From Rhodospirillaceae bacterium (GTDB lineage: Bacteria > Pseudomonadota > Alphaproteobacteria > UBA8366): a DNA stretch of 50,288 nt. Where the stretch lies: contig PAZH01000082.1 in assembly GCA_002716125.1 (NCBI GenBank), positions 1 to 50,288 on the forward strand. Direction: 5' to 3'. Below are positions 1 through 9,113 of the stretch, in pieces. The translations under genes were made by a program, and so were the position numbers. Positions within the stretch are counted from its first letter, which is position 1, and each line of letters starts with the position of its first letter. A model generated the notes under the pieces. That model was not told the DNA's origin. It searched no databases and saw only the letters and a list, made by a program, of their open reading frames with translations.

Positions 1-1920
1 TCGAAGACGCCGTTGTTGGACGGTATAAGCGTGCCGTCGGATTTGCGTGAGTTGCCGGAGAGCGACATGCGTCAATTGGCGGACGAGTTGCGTACGGCGA
101 CGGTCGAGGCGGTCTCGAAGACGGGGGGTCATCTGGGTGCGGGTTTGGGCGTTGTCGAGTTGACGGCGGCGATCCATTACGTTTTTGACACCCCGCGCGA
201 CGTCTTGATTTGGGACGTCGGTCACCAGTGTTATCCGCATAAGATACTGACGGGTCGCAAGGACCGGATCACGACGCTGCGTCAAGGCGGCGGGCTGTCG
301 GGCTTCACGAAGCGGAGCGAGAGCGAATACGACCCGTTCGGCGCGGCGCATTCTTCGACCTCGATATCGGCGGGTTTGGGGTTTGCGGTGGGCCGCGATC
401 TGAAGGGCGAGAAAGACCGCAATGTCATTGCGGTGATCGGTGACGGCTCGATGACCGCGGGCATGGCCTACGAGGCGATGAACAACGCGGGGGCGATGGG
501 CTCGAAGCTGATCGTGATTCTGAACGACAACGAGATGTCGATCGCGCCGCCGGTGGGTGCCTTGAACAACTACCTGACGCGGCTGCTGTCGTCGAAGGAG
601 TACCGCAAGCTGCGCGAGCTTGGCAAAGATATCGCGGAGAAGCTGCCGCACCCGATGGAGACCGTGGCAAAGCGGGCGGAAGAGTACGCGCGCGGCATGG
701 TGACGGGGGGCACGCTGTTCGAGGAGCTCGGTTTCTACTACATGGGCCCGATCGACGGGCACAACATGGATCACTTGATCCCGGTGCTGAAGAACCTGCG
801 GGATTCGGACATCCCGGGCCCGGTGCTGCTGCACTGCGTGACGGTGAAGGGCAAAGGCTATGCGCCGGCGGAGACAAGCGCGGACAAGTATCACGGTGTG
901 GCCAAGTTCGATGTGATTACCGGGACGCAGCACAAGGGGACGTCGAACGCCCCCTCCTACACCAAGGTGTTTGCGAACAGCCTGATCAAGGAAGCGGACC
1001 AGGACGACCGGATCGTGGCGATTACGGCGGCGATGCCGGACGGCACGGGGCTGGACTTGTTCGAGAAGGCACATCCGGAGCGGGCCTTCGATGTGGGTAT
1101 CGCGGAGCAGCACGGCGTGACGTTCTGCGCGGGTTTGGCGGCGGAGGGCTTCAAGCCGTTTGCGGCGATTTACTCGACCTTCCTGCAGCGGGCGTACGAC
1201 CAGGTGGTGCATGACGTGGCGATCCAGAAGCTGCCGGTACGATTTGCGATCGACCGGGCGGGTCTCGTGGGGGCGGACGGTCAGACGCACGCGGGTGCGT
1301 TCGACGTGACGTATCTGAGTTGCCTGCCGGGCATGGTCGTGATGGCGGCGGGCGACGAGGCGGAGCTGGTGCATATGGTGTCGACGGCCGTGGCTTATGA
1401 CGAAGGGCCGATGGCGTTCCGCTATCCCCGCGGCGAAGGGATCGGTGTGGAGATGCCGGAAGCGGGCGAGGTGCTGACGATCGGCAAGGGTCGTGTGTTG
1501 CGGGAAGGCTCAAAGCTGGCGTTGCTGTCATTCGGGGGCCGCTTGGCGGAGACGTTGAAGGCGGCGGACGAATTGGCAGCGCATGGTTATCCGGCGACGG
1601 TGGCGGATGCGCGGTTCGCGAAGCCGTTGGACACGGACTTGGTGGAACGTCTGGTGAAGGAGCATGAGGTCGTGATTACGATCGAGGAGGCCTCGATCGG
1701 CGGTTTCGCGACGCAAGTGCTGGAACACTTGGCGAAGAACGACTTGATCCAGGACGGCTTGAAGATCCGGCCGATGCATCTGCCGGACCGCTTCCAGGAC
1801 CAGGCCTCGCCGTTCGAGATGTATGACGATGCAGAGCTCAACGCGAGCCATATCGTACAAACCGCACTCCTCGCACTCGGCGCCGAAAAAACTGCCGCCG
1901 ATATCGAAGCAAGCGCCTAG
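1..1920 (+). CDS. dxs: 1-deoxy-D-xylulose-5-phosphate synthase (5' end outside window)
   Basis: Makes DXP from pyruvate and glyceraldehyde 3-phosphate with thiamine diphosphate, the entry step of the MEP isoprenoid pathway. The frame is open from base 1 and reads [10 protein letters not shown], which matches the usual DXS N-terminus. The TTG at 13 is therefore an internal codon, and the true start lies upstream of the window. Visible signatures are [13 protein letters not shown] with its conserved His, DVGHQ, the thiamine-binding GDGSM followed by NN (bases 439-500), DVGIAEQH with the transketolase Glu, and [15 protein letters not shown]. Length is normal. It lies 14 bases before hpnD and probably feeds the hopanoid genes. 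Codon use is odd: nearly all Ala codons are GCG and many Leu codons TTG up to about 1830, after which the last 30 codons switch to GCC/GCA/CTC. Confidence 0.96.
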   Translation, partial: SKTPLLDGISVPSDLRELPESDMRQLADELRTATVEAVSKTGGHLGAGLGVVELTAAIHYVFDTPRDVLIWDVGHQCYPHKILTGRKDRITTLRQGGGLSGFTKRSESEYDPFGAAHSSTSISAGLGFAVGRDLKGEKDRNVIAVIGDGSMTAGMAYEAMNNAGAMGSKLIVILNDNEMSIAPPVGALNNYLTRLLSSKEYRKLRELGKDIAEKLPHPMETVAKRAEEYARGMVTGGTLFEELGFYYMGPIDGHNMDHLIPVLKNLRDSDIPGPVLLHCVTVKGKGYAPAETSADKYHGVAKFDVITGTQHKGTSNAPSYTKVFANSLIKEADQDDRIVAITAAMPDGTGLDLFEKAHPERAFDVGIAEQHGVTFCAGLAAEGFKPFAAIYSTFLQRAYDQVVHDVAIQKLPVRFAIDRAGLVGADGQTHAGAFDVTYLSCLPGMVVMAAGDEAELVHMVSTAVAYDEGPMAFRYPRGEGIGVEMPEAGEVLTIGKGRVLREGSKLALLSFGGRLAETLKAADELAAHGYPATVADARFAKPLDTDLVERLVKEHEVVITIEEASIGGFATQVLEHLAKNDLIQDGLKIRPMHLPDRFQDQASPFEMYDDAELNASHIVQTALLALGAEKTAADIEASA

Positions 1921-1934
1921 ACACACCAAGCAGC

Positions 1935-2822
1935 ATGAACATTCCGGCGGAAGCGATTCGCGTTCAAACAGCGGAGTTCAATGACCTCGCGGCTCGGAAT
2001 CACGTTCGCAAAGTGTCGGAAGCCTCCGGAAGTTCTTTTCTCTCCGGCATAAGGGTACTGCCGCCAGATCGGCGCGACGCTATGTTCGCCATTTATGCAT
2101 TCTGTCGGGAAGTCGACGATATCGCGGACGATCCACTTGAACTCGATGAAAAACAGCGTTTGCTCGCGGAATGGCGAGAGGAAATTGAGCATATCTTCGT
2201 CGGCAGTCCCTCCAAATTGACGGGGCTCGCGCTATCGACGGCAATCGACGGATACGGATTGCAGAAGCAAGATTTGCTGGATTTGATTGACGGAATGGAG
2301 ATGGACGCAGACGAGACAGCCACACACGGACCGTCGATGGAAGTCTTGGATACGTATTGCGACAGAGTCGCAAGCGCCGTTGGCCGGTTGTCCGTGAGAG
2401 TGTTTGGCGACAGTGGCCAAGCCGCGCAACAGGTGGCAACATCGCTTGGCCGCGCCCTTCAATTGACGAATATCCTCCGCGACATTGCCGAAGACGCCGA
2501 ACGGGATCGCCTCTATCTACCGGCAGACCTACTCGACAAATTCGGCATTGAGACGCGTGATCCGACGGAGGTTATGCACCACGAGGCGCTCCCGTCCGTA
2601 TGCGAGGCCTTGGCGGAGGTGGCGCTCGGTCATTACGAAGATGCCACAACCGCCATGGCGGAGTGCTCCCGACGGCACATGCGGCCAGCGCTCTTAATGA
2701 TGCTCGTGTACCGCCGGGTTCTCGATGCGCTCATGAACCGCGGTTGGAAAGACTTGGAAAAGCCTGTCAAAGTCTCCAAAGCCACGAAACTTTGGATCCT
2801 GATACGCCACGGATTCTTTTAA
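1935..2822 (+). CDS. hpnD: Presqualene diphosphate synthase HpnD
   Basis: Condenses two farnesyl diphosphates to presqualene diphosphate, the first committed step of the bacterial HpnC/D/E squalene route. The 295-residue protein is all-helical squalene/phytoene-synthase type. The first Asp-rich motif DDIADD is at residues 61-66, within YAFCREVDDIADD. The second, DIAEDAERD, is at 183-191 and is followed by RLYLPADLL. SGSSF near residue 31 is typical of HpnD rather than HpnC. The ATG at 1935 is 14 bases after the dxs stop, and the stop is 6 bases before hpnE, so these form one operon. No HpnC homologue is in the window; it may lie upstream of dxs or elsewhere. Phytoene synthase is the main alternative, disfavoured by the neighbours. 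Confidence 0.95.
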   Translation: MNIPAEAIRVQTAEFNDLAARNHVRKVSEASGSSFLSGIRVLPPDRRDAMFAIYAFCREVDDIADDPLELDEKQRLLAEWREEIEHIFVGSPSKLTGLALSTAIDGYGLQKQDLLDLIDGMEMDADETATHGPSMEVLDTYCDRVASAVGRLSVRVFGDSGQAAQQVATSLGRALQLTNILRDIAEDAERDRLYLPADLLDKFGIETRDPTEVMHHEALPSVCEALAEVALGHYEDATTAMAECSRRHMRPALLMMLVYRRVLDALMNRGWKDLEKPVKVSKATKLWILIRHGFF

Positions 2823-2828
2823 GCCGTT

Positions 2829-4085
2829 ATGTCCAAGATACACATTGTTGGGGCCGGGGTCGCAGGCCTTTCCGCCGCCGTTCGCCTCGCCGGCTCGGGA
2901 CGCCAAATATTTCTCTACGAAAGCGCCGGCCATGCCGGCGGTCGTTGCCGTTCCTACTTTGACGACCATCTGGGCTGCCGTATCGACAACGGCAATCATC
3001 TGCTCTTGAGCGGCAATCCATCCGTCCACGAATACCTCCGCACAATCGGTGCGGCTGACGAGTTGATCGGTCCGGAGCGGGCAATTTTCCCGTTCATCGA
3101 TCTTTCTGTTTCGAAAAGGTGGACGGTCGAGATCGGGAAATCTTCCCTCCCCCTATGGTTATTAAAGAAAGACCGCCGGATCCCCGATACCGGTATCTCC
3201 GACTATTTTGCTGCCTTGAAACTATTGTTCGCTGACGAAAAGCGAACCCTTGGCGACATCGTCGATACGCATGCCCCCCTCTATCACCGCTTCTTCGAGC
3301 CATTTGCTGTCGGCGTTCTCAATACCCCGGCTAAAGTCAGTTCCGCGCGCCTTCTAGCAACTGTCCTCAAAGAAACATTCGCCCGCGGTGCGGATGCTTG
3401 TATGCCGAGAATGGCAAAAGTCGGCCTGTCCGAAACGTTTGTGGACCCTGCGCTAACTTACCTAAAGGAACGTGGCGTCGTTTATCGAGACAACACCCGC
3501 CTCAGAGAAATCGTCGTCGAAGCGCAACGGACGACCCAGCTCAGATTTAGTAATCGTGAAATCGAAGTGTCGCGTGATGATATCGTCGTACTTGCAACAC
3601 CTGCACCTGTTACGGCGACTTTAGTTCCCGACCTCACTGTCCCGGTCTATACCTACCCTATCGTGAATGCGCATTTTCGTGTGCCAGACAGAGTTCAGTT
3701 GGCAAGTGACGCCGGTTTGATTGGGATCGTCGGCGGCACCGCGCAATGGTTGTTCTTTCGCGGTGACATCATCTCCGCAACCGTCAGCGCCGCCGACGAA
3801 CTAGCGGACGCAACTGCCGCGTATATCGCTCAGGCGATTTGGTCAGACATCACTCGGTCAATTGACGGTGTTCCAAACGAAATGCCGGAAAAACATCGCG
3901 TCGTTAAAGAGAGAAGAGCGACCATTTCGCAGACTCCGGAATCGAATCGGATGCGTCCAAATACGATTTGCCATCTCGAAAATCTACTTTTGGCCGGAGA
4001 CTGGACGAATACGGGCCTTCCAGCGACAATCGAAGGGTCGATAAAGTCCGGAAATTCCGCTGCTGACATCATTTTGACGCGCTAA
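2829..4085 (+). CDS. hpnE: Hydroxysqualene dehydroxylase / squalene-associated FAD-dependent desaturase HpnE
   Basis: Reduces hydroxysqualene to squalene in the HpnCDE pathway, as known for the family. The 418-residue protein opens with a flavin Rossmann motif, GAGVAGLSAA, at residues 8-17. YESAGHAGGRCRSY follows, the usual second FAD contact of amine-oxidase/phytoene-desaturase proteins, and NGNHLLLSG is the HpnE-type continuation. The C-terminal FAD segment LLLAGDWTNTGLP closes the fold. The start ATG lies 6 bases after the hpnD stop, without an obvious Shine-Dalgarno, so coupling to hpnD is likely. About 160 bases separate it from shc. Confidence 0.94.
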   Translation: MSKIHIVGAGVAGLSAAVRLAGSGRQIFLYESAGHAGGRCRSYFDDHLGCRIDNGNHLLLSGNPSVHEYLRTIGAADELIGPERAIFPFIDLSVSKRWTVEIGKSSLPLWLLKKDRRIPDTGISDYFAALKLLFADEKRTLGDIVDTHAPLYHRFFEPFAVGVLNTPAKVSSARLLATVLKETFARGADACMPRMAKVGLSETFVDPALTYLKERGVVYRDNTRLREIVVEAQRTTQLRFSNREIEVSRDDIVVLATPAPVTATLVPDLTVPVYTYPIVNAHFRVPDRVQLASDAGLIGIVGGTAQWLFFRGDIISATVSAADELADATAAYIAQAIWSDITRSIDGVPNEMPEKHRVVKERRATISQTPESNRMRPNTICHLENLLLAGDWTNTGLPATIEGSIKSGNSAADIILTR

Positions 4086-4128
4086 TTGCTATCCACTACG
4101 ATAATGTTGCAAATTTACGGCTGTTCAC

Positions 4129-4157
4129 TTGACAACCGACACAATCATGACAAATTA
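4129..4157 (+). promoter_or_regulatory. Candidate promoter for shc-hpnG
   Basis: The AT-rich 159-base gap between hpnE and shc contains a perfect TTGACA at 4129-4134. An AAATTA hexamer follows 17 bases later at 4152-4157 and resembles a weak -10 box. It would place transcription about 80 bases upstream of the shc ATG at 4245, which has an AGAGGA ribosome-binding site at 4228-4233. The -10 match is poor, so this is a suggestion only. Confidence 0.3.
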
Positions 4158-4244
4158 ACGCCGCTCCAGGTGGTAAATCCGACAATTTAGTGTAATAAAA
4201 AACCAGAACGGCCAATCGAATAGGCTTAGAGGACTGCCATAGGC

Positions 4245-6194
4245 ATGGACGCCTTGTTACATGAAAGAATGGAAGACGACGGGACGCTTTTGTCTGAAGT
4301 CGAATCGACCATCAGCGAGGCACGCGCCGATCTAAAATCGATGCAGTCGGAAGACGGGCACTGGGTTTTCGATCTGGAAGCGGACGCAACGATTCCTGCT
4401 GAATTTATCCTTCTCAATCACTACCTCGACGAAATTGACGAGGAGATTGAGGAAAAGCTCGCGAAGTATCTTCGGAAAATTCAAGGCGATCATGGCGGTT
4501 GGGGCCTGTTTTACGATGGGGATTTCAACATCAGCGCAAGCGTGAAGGCATATTTTGCGCTTAAACTTGCCGGTGATTCGCCGGATGCCCCGCATATGGT
4601 CAAAGCCCGGGCCGCCATTTTAGAGAACGGTGGTGCAGCCAGCGCGAACGTTTTTACGCGAATTACCTTAGCGCTGTTCGGGCAAGTCCCGTGGCGCGCC
4701 GTACCGGTAATGCCCGTCGAAATCACCTTGCTGCCCAGTTGGTTTCCATTCCATCTCAGCAAGATTTCATACTGGTCGCGGACGGTTTTGGTGCCGCTTC
4801 TGGTCTTGATGACGCTAAAACCGCAGGCGGAAAACCCAAAAAAGATCAATATCGCAGAGCTGTTTGTCGAAGATGCGAATGAGGTAAAGAAGTATCTGGT
4901 CAATCCGACCGGCTCCGCTTGGGGCGAAATATTCCTCGGCATCGATAAGGTTCTGCGTAAAGTCGAACCTATGTTGCCCCGCTCCGCGAGAGAACGTGCG
5001 ATAAAGGCAGCCGTAAGTTTTATCAAACCCCGACTGAATGGCGAAGAAGGCCTCGGCGGCATCTTCCCCGCCATGGCAAACACCGTCATGGCGTTCGAAG
5101 CACTGGGATATCCCAAGGACGACCCGGATCTGGTGACGGCAAAAGCCGCAATCCGTAAGTTGTTGCGGACGGACGATACCGGCGGCTTCTGTCAGCCATG
5201 CTTATCGCCGATTTGGGATACCGGCCTCGCAATCCACTCTTTAGCGGAAGCGAACGGCTCGGATGAATCCGGCGATCTTGCCCGGGCGGCAACCTGGCTC
5301 GCCGAGAAGCAAATTCTGGATGTCGAAGGAGACTGGATCGATAAACGGCCTGGATTGCGGCCGGGCGGTTGGCCCTTCGAATACGAGAACGACTACTATC
5401 CCGACGTTGATGACACGGCGGTGGTGGCCTTGGCTCTGGACCGCATGGACCGAAAGAAGTTTGCCGAGAACATCGCCCGCGCAGCAGAATGGGTTGTCGG
5501 GATGCAAAGCAAGAACGGCGGATGGGGCTCGTTCGATGCGGACAATACCTATGATTACCTAAATCATATCCCGTTCGCCGATCATGGTGCCTTGCTGGAT
5601 CCACCGACGGCGGACGTCACCGCCCGCTGCGTTGGTATGCTCGCACAGCTCGATGCCGAGAAATATGCCGAGCCCATCCGAAAGGGCGTCGCGTTTCTCA
5701 AATCAGAGCAAGAGGAAGACGGTTCGTGGTTCGGTCGGTGGGGCACGAACTATGTTTACGGAACATGGTCGGTGCTCTGCGCCCTAAACGCTGCCGGCGA
5801 AGATACGAAAGCGCCCTATATCCAACGTGCTGTTGAATGGCTACGGGACCGTCAAAGTGACGACGGTGGCTGGGGCGAAGACGGTGCGACCTATTGGGAG
5901 GAAGAGCGCGAGACCGTAAAGGCGAGCACTGCTTCACAAACAGCTTGGGCCGTATTGGCGCTAATGGCCGTCGGTGAGACCGAAAGCGAGGCGGTCGAAT
6001 GCGGTATCAAGTACCTGCTAGAAGCTCCGCGCGACGGCTCGAATTGGGAAGAGCCTTGGTATACGGCCGTTGGATTCCCGAAAGTGTTTTACCTCAAGTA
6101 CCACGGCTACAGCGTTTATTTCCCGCTTTGGGCACTTGCCCGGTTCCGGAATTTGAAGAAAGGGAACACGGGCCGCGTTCCCCACGGCATTTGA
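4245..6194 (+). CDS. shc: Squalene-hopene cyclase
   Basis: Cyclises squalene to hopene and hopanol, the defining hopanoid step. It is a monotopic membrane terpene cyclase. The 649-residue length is typical. The catalytic acid motif DVDDTA is at residues 387-392, and DTGLAIHS and WIDKRPGLRPGGWPFEY precede it as in other SHCs. QW-type repeats are plain: DGHWVF, DHGGWGLF, KNGGWGSFDADNTY, EDGSWFGRWG and DDGGWGED. The ATG at 4245 sits 11 bases from AGAGGA and gives the usual N-terminus. The stop codon TGA overlaps the TTG start of hpnG (bases 6191-6194), which implies translational coupling. Confidence 0.97.
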   Translation: MDALLHERMEDDGTLLSEVESTISEARADLKSMQSEDGHWVFDLEADATIPAEFILLNHYLDEIDEEIEEKLAKYLRKIQGDHGGWGLFYDGDFNISASVKAYFALKLAGDSPDAPHMVKARAAILENGGAASANVFTRITLALFGQVPWRAVPVMPVEITLLPSWFPFHLSKISYWSRTVLVPLLVLMTLKPQAENPKKINIAELFVEDANEVKKYLVNPTGSAWGEIFLGIDKVLRKVEPMLPRSARERAIKAAVSFIKPRLNGEEGLGGIFPAMANTVMAFEALGYPKDDPDLVTAKAAIRKLLRTDDTGGFCQPCLSPIWDTGLAIHSLAEANGSDESGDLARAATWLAEKQILDVEGDWIDKRPGLRPGGWPFEYENDYYPDVDDTAVVALALDRMDRKKFAENIARAAEWVVGMQSKNGGWGSFDADNTYDYLNHIPFADHGALLDPPTADVTARCVGMLAQLDAEKYAEPIRKGVAFLKSEQEEDGSWFGRWGTNYVYGTWSVLCALNAAGEDTKAPYIQRAVEWLRDRQSDDGGWGEDGATYWEEERETVKASTASQTAWAVLALMAVGETESEAVECGIKYLLEAPRDGSNWEEPWYTAVGFPKVFYLKYHGYSVYFPLWALARFRNLKKGNTGRVPHGI

Positions 6195-6868
6195 ACCGTA
6201 TCGGATTCGTCACGGGCATGCAGTCTGAGGCAGCCTGCCTCACTGAAATATCAAACACATCTTCAGATAACCGCCATCTGATTTCTTGCGCGGGCGGAAG
6301 CCCGGGCCGAGCCTATGCCGCAGCCGAAAAGCTGATCGAGAACGGCGCCTCGCGTCTAATCAGTTTCGGAATTTGCGGGGCATTGGATCCAGCGATACGG
6401 CCGGGCCATATCGCCCTGCCAAGCCATGTCATCAATCCGCAAAAAGAATCCTTTAGCGCCGACCCCGGCTGGCGTGATGCTTTAAGCAAAAGGTTTTCAT
6501 CAAGTATCCCGGTTCATGCCGGTTCTCTCATGACAACCGAAATTGCTGTTAGCGCCGTGGCCGAGAAACATTCTCTTCATCAGCGTACCGGCGCGTCGAC
6601 GGTCGATATGGAGTCCGCAGGTGTCGGCGCAAAGGCGGCCGAGGCGAATATCCCGTTTATCGTGATTCGTGCTGCAGCCGATCCAGCAGAACGAGCACTA
6701 CCGCAAAGCGCCTTGTTCGGTCTCGCCCCCAACGGTAATACACGCCCAGCAGCTGTCATTGGCCAGCTCGCTCGGCGGCCCTGGGAACTCGTTGAACTGC
6801 TTCGCCTCGGTAAGGATAGCGCCCAGGCTTTGGAGGCCTTACGCCGCGTCGCTCTGCTTGGATTCTGA
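6191..6868 (+). CDS. hpnG: Hopanoid phosphorylase HpnG (TTG start)
   Basis: Nucleoside-phosphorylase-like enzyme that removes adenine from adenosylhopane to give (phospho)ribosylhopane, according to family knowledge. About 225 residues. FGICGALDP and GSLMTTEIAV are followed by TVDMESAGVGAKAAE, where DMES is the phosphorylase active-site segment. The family begins with a strand equivalent to RIGFVTGMQSEA, so the start must be at or before that segment. The only suitable codon is TTG at 6191, which overlaps the shc TGA. The ATG at 6218 would delete the first strand. The 3' end runs 30 bases into the convergent hpnH gene. Confidence 0.9.
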   Translation: MNRIGFVTGMQSEAACLTEISNTSSDNRHLISCAGGSPGRAYAAAEKLIENGASRLISFGICGALDPAIRPGHIALPSHVINPQKESFSADPGWRDALSKRFSSSIPVHAGSLMTTEIAVSAVAEKHSLHQRTGASTVDMESAGVGAKAAEANIPFIVIRAAADPAERALPQSALFGLAPNGNTRPAAVIGQLARRPWELVELLRLGKDSAQALEALRRVALLGF

Positions 6869-7987
6869 CGGCTTAGCGCTATTCGACGGCTCGACCGCCA
6901 ATTTCTCCACCATCTTTTCAAACATGTACTCGGCCGGACGCTGCGCGGACAGATCGATCTCCGGCGCCATATCGCCTTCTGTCTTCACGCCGCGGATAGA
7001 CGACATCAAAGCCTTAATCGGATGCGCAAGAGCATCGGCTGCCGCCGTTGGTTCATACCCGCAATGCGCCATACAATCCGCGCATTTCTCATAATTGCCG
7101 GTGCCGTATTGCTCCCATTCCGTCTCTTCCATCAATGCGGAAAAACTGGGCGCATATCCTTCGCCAAGAAGATAACAGGGCCGCTGCCATCCGAAGATGT
7201 TCCGGGTCGGCATACCCCAAGGCGTGCACTGGTACGTCTGATTGCCCGCCAGAAAATCCAGGAACAGAGAGGAATGGCTAATCGGCCATTTGCGGTCTTT
7301 CCCCCGCGCAAAGATATCACGGAACAATTGCTTGGTTTTCTGACGGCTCAGAAAATGCTCTTGATCCGGCGCCCGCTCGTAAGCGTAGCCGGGCGAGATA
7401 CTAACGCCTGAAATGCCGCTGTCTTCGCAGAAGTCGAGGAAATCCGCCACCCTGTTGGCTGCCGTCCCATCGAATATCGTTGCGTTGACGTTCACCGTGT
7501 GGCCAGCCGCTTGCGCCGCCTTTATCGCCTTAACCGCCCGATCAAAAACGCCTTCTTGGCAAACGGACTTATCGTGCTCTTCCTTCAAGCCATCGAGGTG
7601 CACGGAAAAGAACAAATACGGGGACGGCTTAAACAGGTGTAACTTTTTCTCAAGCAACAGCGCATTTGTGCACAAGGAAACGTACTTCTTACGTGCAACC
7701 AATCCTTCGACAATTTCGCCGATTTCTTTATGCAACAGAGGCTCACCGCCCGGAATAGCGACCATCGGCGCGCCGCATTCATCAGCGGCTGCCAAACACT
7801 CGTCCACACTGAGACGTTTGTTCAATATCGGATCGGGGTAATCGATTTTTCCGCAGCCAGCACACGCAAGGTTGCAACGGAACAAAGGCTCCAACATAAG
7901 TACGAGCGGATACCGTTCACGCCCTAAAAGCTTTTGCTTCAAAATATAGGCGGCGACTCGTGCTTGTTGTCGAACTGGCACAGGCAC
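6839..7987 (-). CDS. hpnH: Adenosylhopene synthase HpnH (radical SAM)
   Basis: Radical SAM enzyme that joins a 5'-deoxyadenosyl group to hopene, the first side-chain step of extended hopanoids. The 382-residue protein has the cluster-binding motif CNLACAGC with Cys 38, 42 and 45, preceded by LVLMLEPLFR. GGEPLLH is the SAM-contacting GGE motif, and SVHLDG follows. A C-terminal Cys group (YEKCADCMAHCGYEP) matches the HpnH family. It is the last gene of the minus-strand block, 64 bases after ispH. Its last ten codons lie antisense to the hpnG 3' end. In most described loci hpnG and hpnH run the same way, so the inverted order is unusual. Confidence 0.95.
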   Translation of the reverse strand: MPVPVRQQARVAAYILKQKLLGRERYPLVLMLEPLFRCNLACAGCGKIDYPDPILNKRLSVDECLAAADECGAPMVAIPGGEPLLHKEIGEIVEGLVARKKYVSLCTNALLLEKKLHLFKPSPYLFFSVHLDGLKEEHDKSVCQEGVFDRAVKAIKAAQAAGHTVNVNATIFDGTAANRVADFLDFCEDSGISGVSISPGYAYERAPDQEHFLSRQKTKQLFRDIFARGKDRKWPISHSSLFLDFLAGNQTYQCTPWGMPTRNIFGWQRPCYLLGEGYAPSFSALMEETEWEQYGTGNYEKCADCMAHCGYEPTAAADALAHPIKALMSSIRGVKTEGDMAPEIDLSAQRPAEYMFEKMVEKLAVEPSNSAKPSESKQSDAA

Positions 7988-8051
7988 TATTTGTGCTCCT
8001 TAATATCGAATAATTGGGTCCGAACGGTCATGTTCGAAGCGCTTGAACTCT

Positions 8052-8984
8052 TTATGCGGCAACGCCTTGCAATTCGGCCGGCAACTTAAACGTAACGTTC
8101 TCTTGAATACCATCAAAATCGACAAATTCGACGTCATCCAACTCGCTGAGGCGCGAAATTAATTCCTGGACGAGGGCTTCTGGCGCTGATGCACCAGCTG
8201 TAATCCCCACGGTCTCCGCATCTTTCAACCATTCCGTATCCAAAGCCTGCGCATCATCAATCAAATAACTCGGCACGTTTAATTCAGCACCGATTTCACG
8301 CAATCGATTCGAATTCGAACTATTCTGGGCGCCGACCACGAGCAAAACGTCGACCTCTTCCGCGAGCTTACGCACCGCGCTTTGCCGGTTCTGTGTGGCG
8401 TAGCAGATGTCCTTTACGTCGGGGCCCACGATTTTCGGGAACCTTTGTTTCAGCGCGTCAATGACATCGCGCGTGTCGTCTACGCTCAAAGTCGTCTGCG
8501 TAACGTAGGCAAGCTTGTTTGGATCTTTAACTTCGAGACGGTCCACGTCTTCCGCCGAAGAGGCCAGATAAACGGTCCCCGGGATTCGACCCATTGTGCC
8601 TTCAACTTCCGGATGGCCTTCATGGCCAATCAGAACAATATCGTAGTCCTCTGCCGAGTAGCGCTGCCCTTCTTTATGGACTTTCGCAACCAAGGGACAC
8701 GTCGCATCGATGACCGGCAACCGTCGCATTTCGGCATTGTCCGCAACTTTTTGCGAAACACCGTGCGCACTAAAGACTGTTATTGCGTCGTCGGGCACCT
8801 CATCCAGTTCTTCGACAAAGACAGCGCCTTTCGCTTTCAGGTCTTCGACAACGCGTTTGTTGTGGACGATCTCATGGCGCACATAGACGGGAGGTCCGTA
8901 TTTCTTCAGCGCAAGCTCGACAATATCGATCGCCCGCACAACGCCCGCACAAAACCCTCGCGGCTGAGCCAAAATTATTCGCAT
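8052..8984 (-). CDS. ispH: 4-hydroxy-3-methylbut-2-enyl diphosphate reductase IspH
   Basis: Iron-sulphur enzyme that converts HMBPP to IPP and DMAPP, the last MEP step. Starting at the ATG at 8984 (codons [14 protein letters not shown]) gives 310 residues, with an AAGGA ribosome site just upstream. The frame stays open ten codons further up, but that extension is not family-like. The three cluster cysteines are at residues 12 (GFCAG), 96 ([11 protein letters not shown]) and 194 ([10 protein letters not shown]). The substrate-binding SNSNRL motif and HGVS and GHEGHPEV segments are present. Together with dxs it brackets the hopanoid genes with the first and last MEP enzymes. Upstream lies a 129-base gap to the preceding gene, possibly with its own promoter. 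Confidence 0.96.
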   Translation of the reverse strand: MRIILAQPRGFCAGVVRAIDIVELALKKYGPPVYVRHEIVHNKRVVEDLKAKGAVFVEELDEVPDDAITVFSAHGVSQKVADNAEMRRLPVIDATCPLVAKVHKEGQRYSAEDYDIVLIGHEGHPEVEGTMGRIPGTVYLASSAEDVDRLEVKDPNKLAYVTQTTLSVDDTRDVIDALKQRFPKIVGPDVKDICYATQNRQSAVRKLAEEVDVLLVVGAQNSSNSNRLREIGAELNVPSYLIDDAQALDTEWLKDAETVGITAGASAPEALVQELISRLSELDDVEFVDFDGIQENVTFKLPAELQGVAA

Positions 8985-9113
8985 AACGATATCCTTCCGG
9001 TCTCCGGACCTCAATTTATTGCGCCAAGGTGCCCGTTACATGGGTGCCTTCCATCTGCACCACAAGCCTCATAGCAAATCCACCAGGCAAATCCCAGTAT
9101 CGCATTCCTAAGA

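Noticed and set aside
13..15. TTG at base 13 as the dxs start codon
   Set aside because: The frame is open to base 1 and the residues before it (SKTP) match the conserved DXS N-terminus, so the start is outside the window.
9026..9050. Nine-base stem (AAGGTGCCC / GGGTGCCTT) between ispH and CDP-AP copy 1
   Set aside because: It pairs well only as plus-strand RNA through two G-U pairs, while the genes here are on the minus strand, where two mismatches break it.
8382..9074. Long plus-strand open frame of 230 codons opposite ispH
   Set aside because: It is antisense to a fully conserved IspH, with no recognisable domain; the coding signal belongs to the minus strand.
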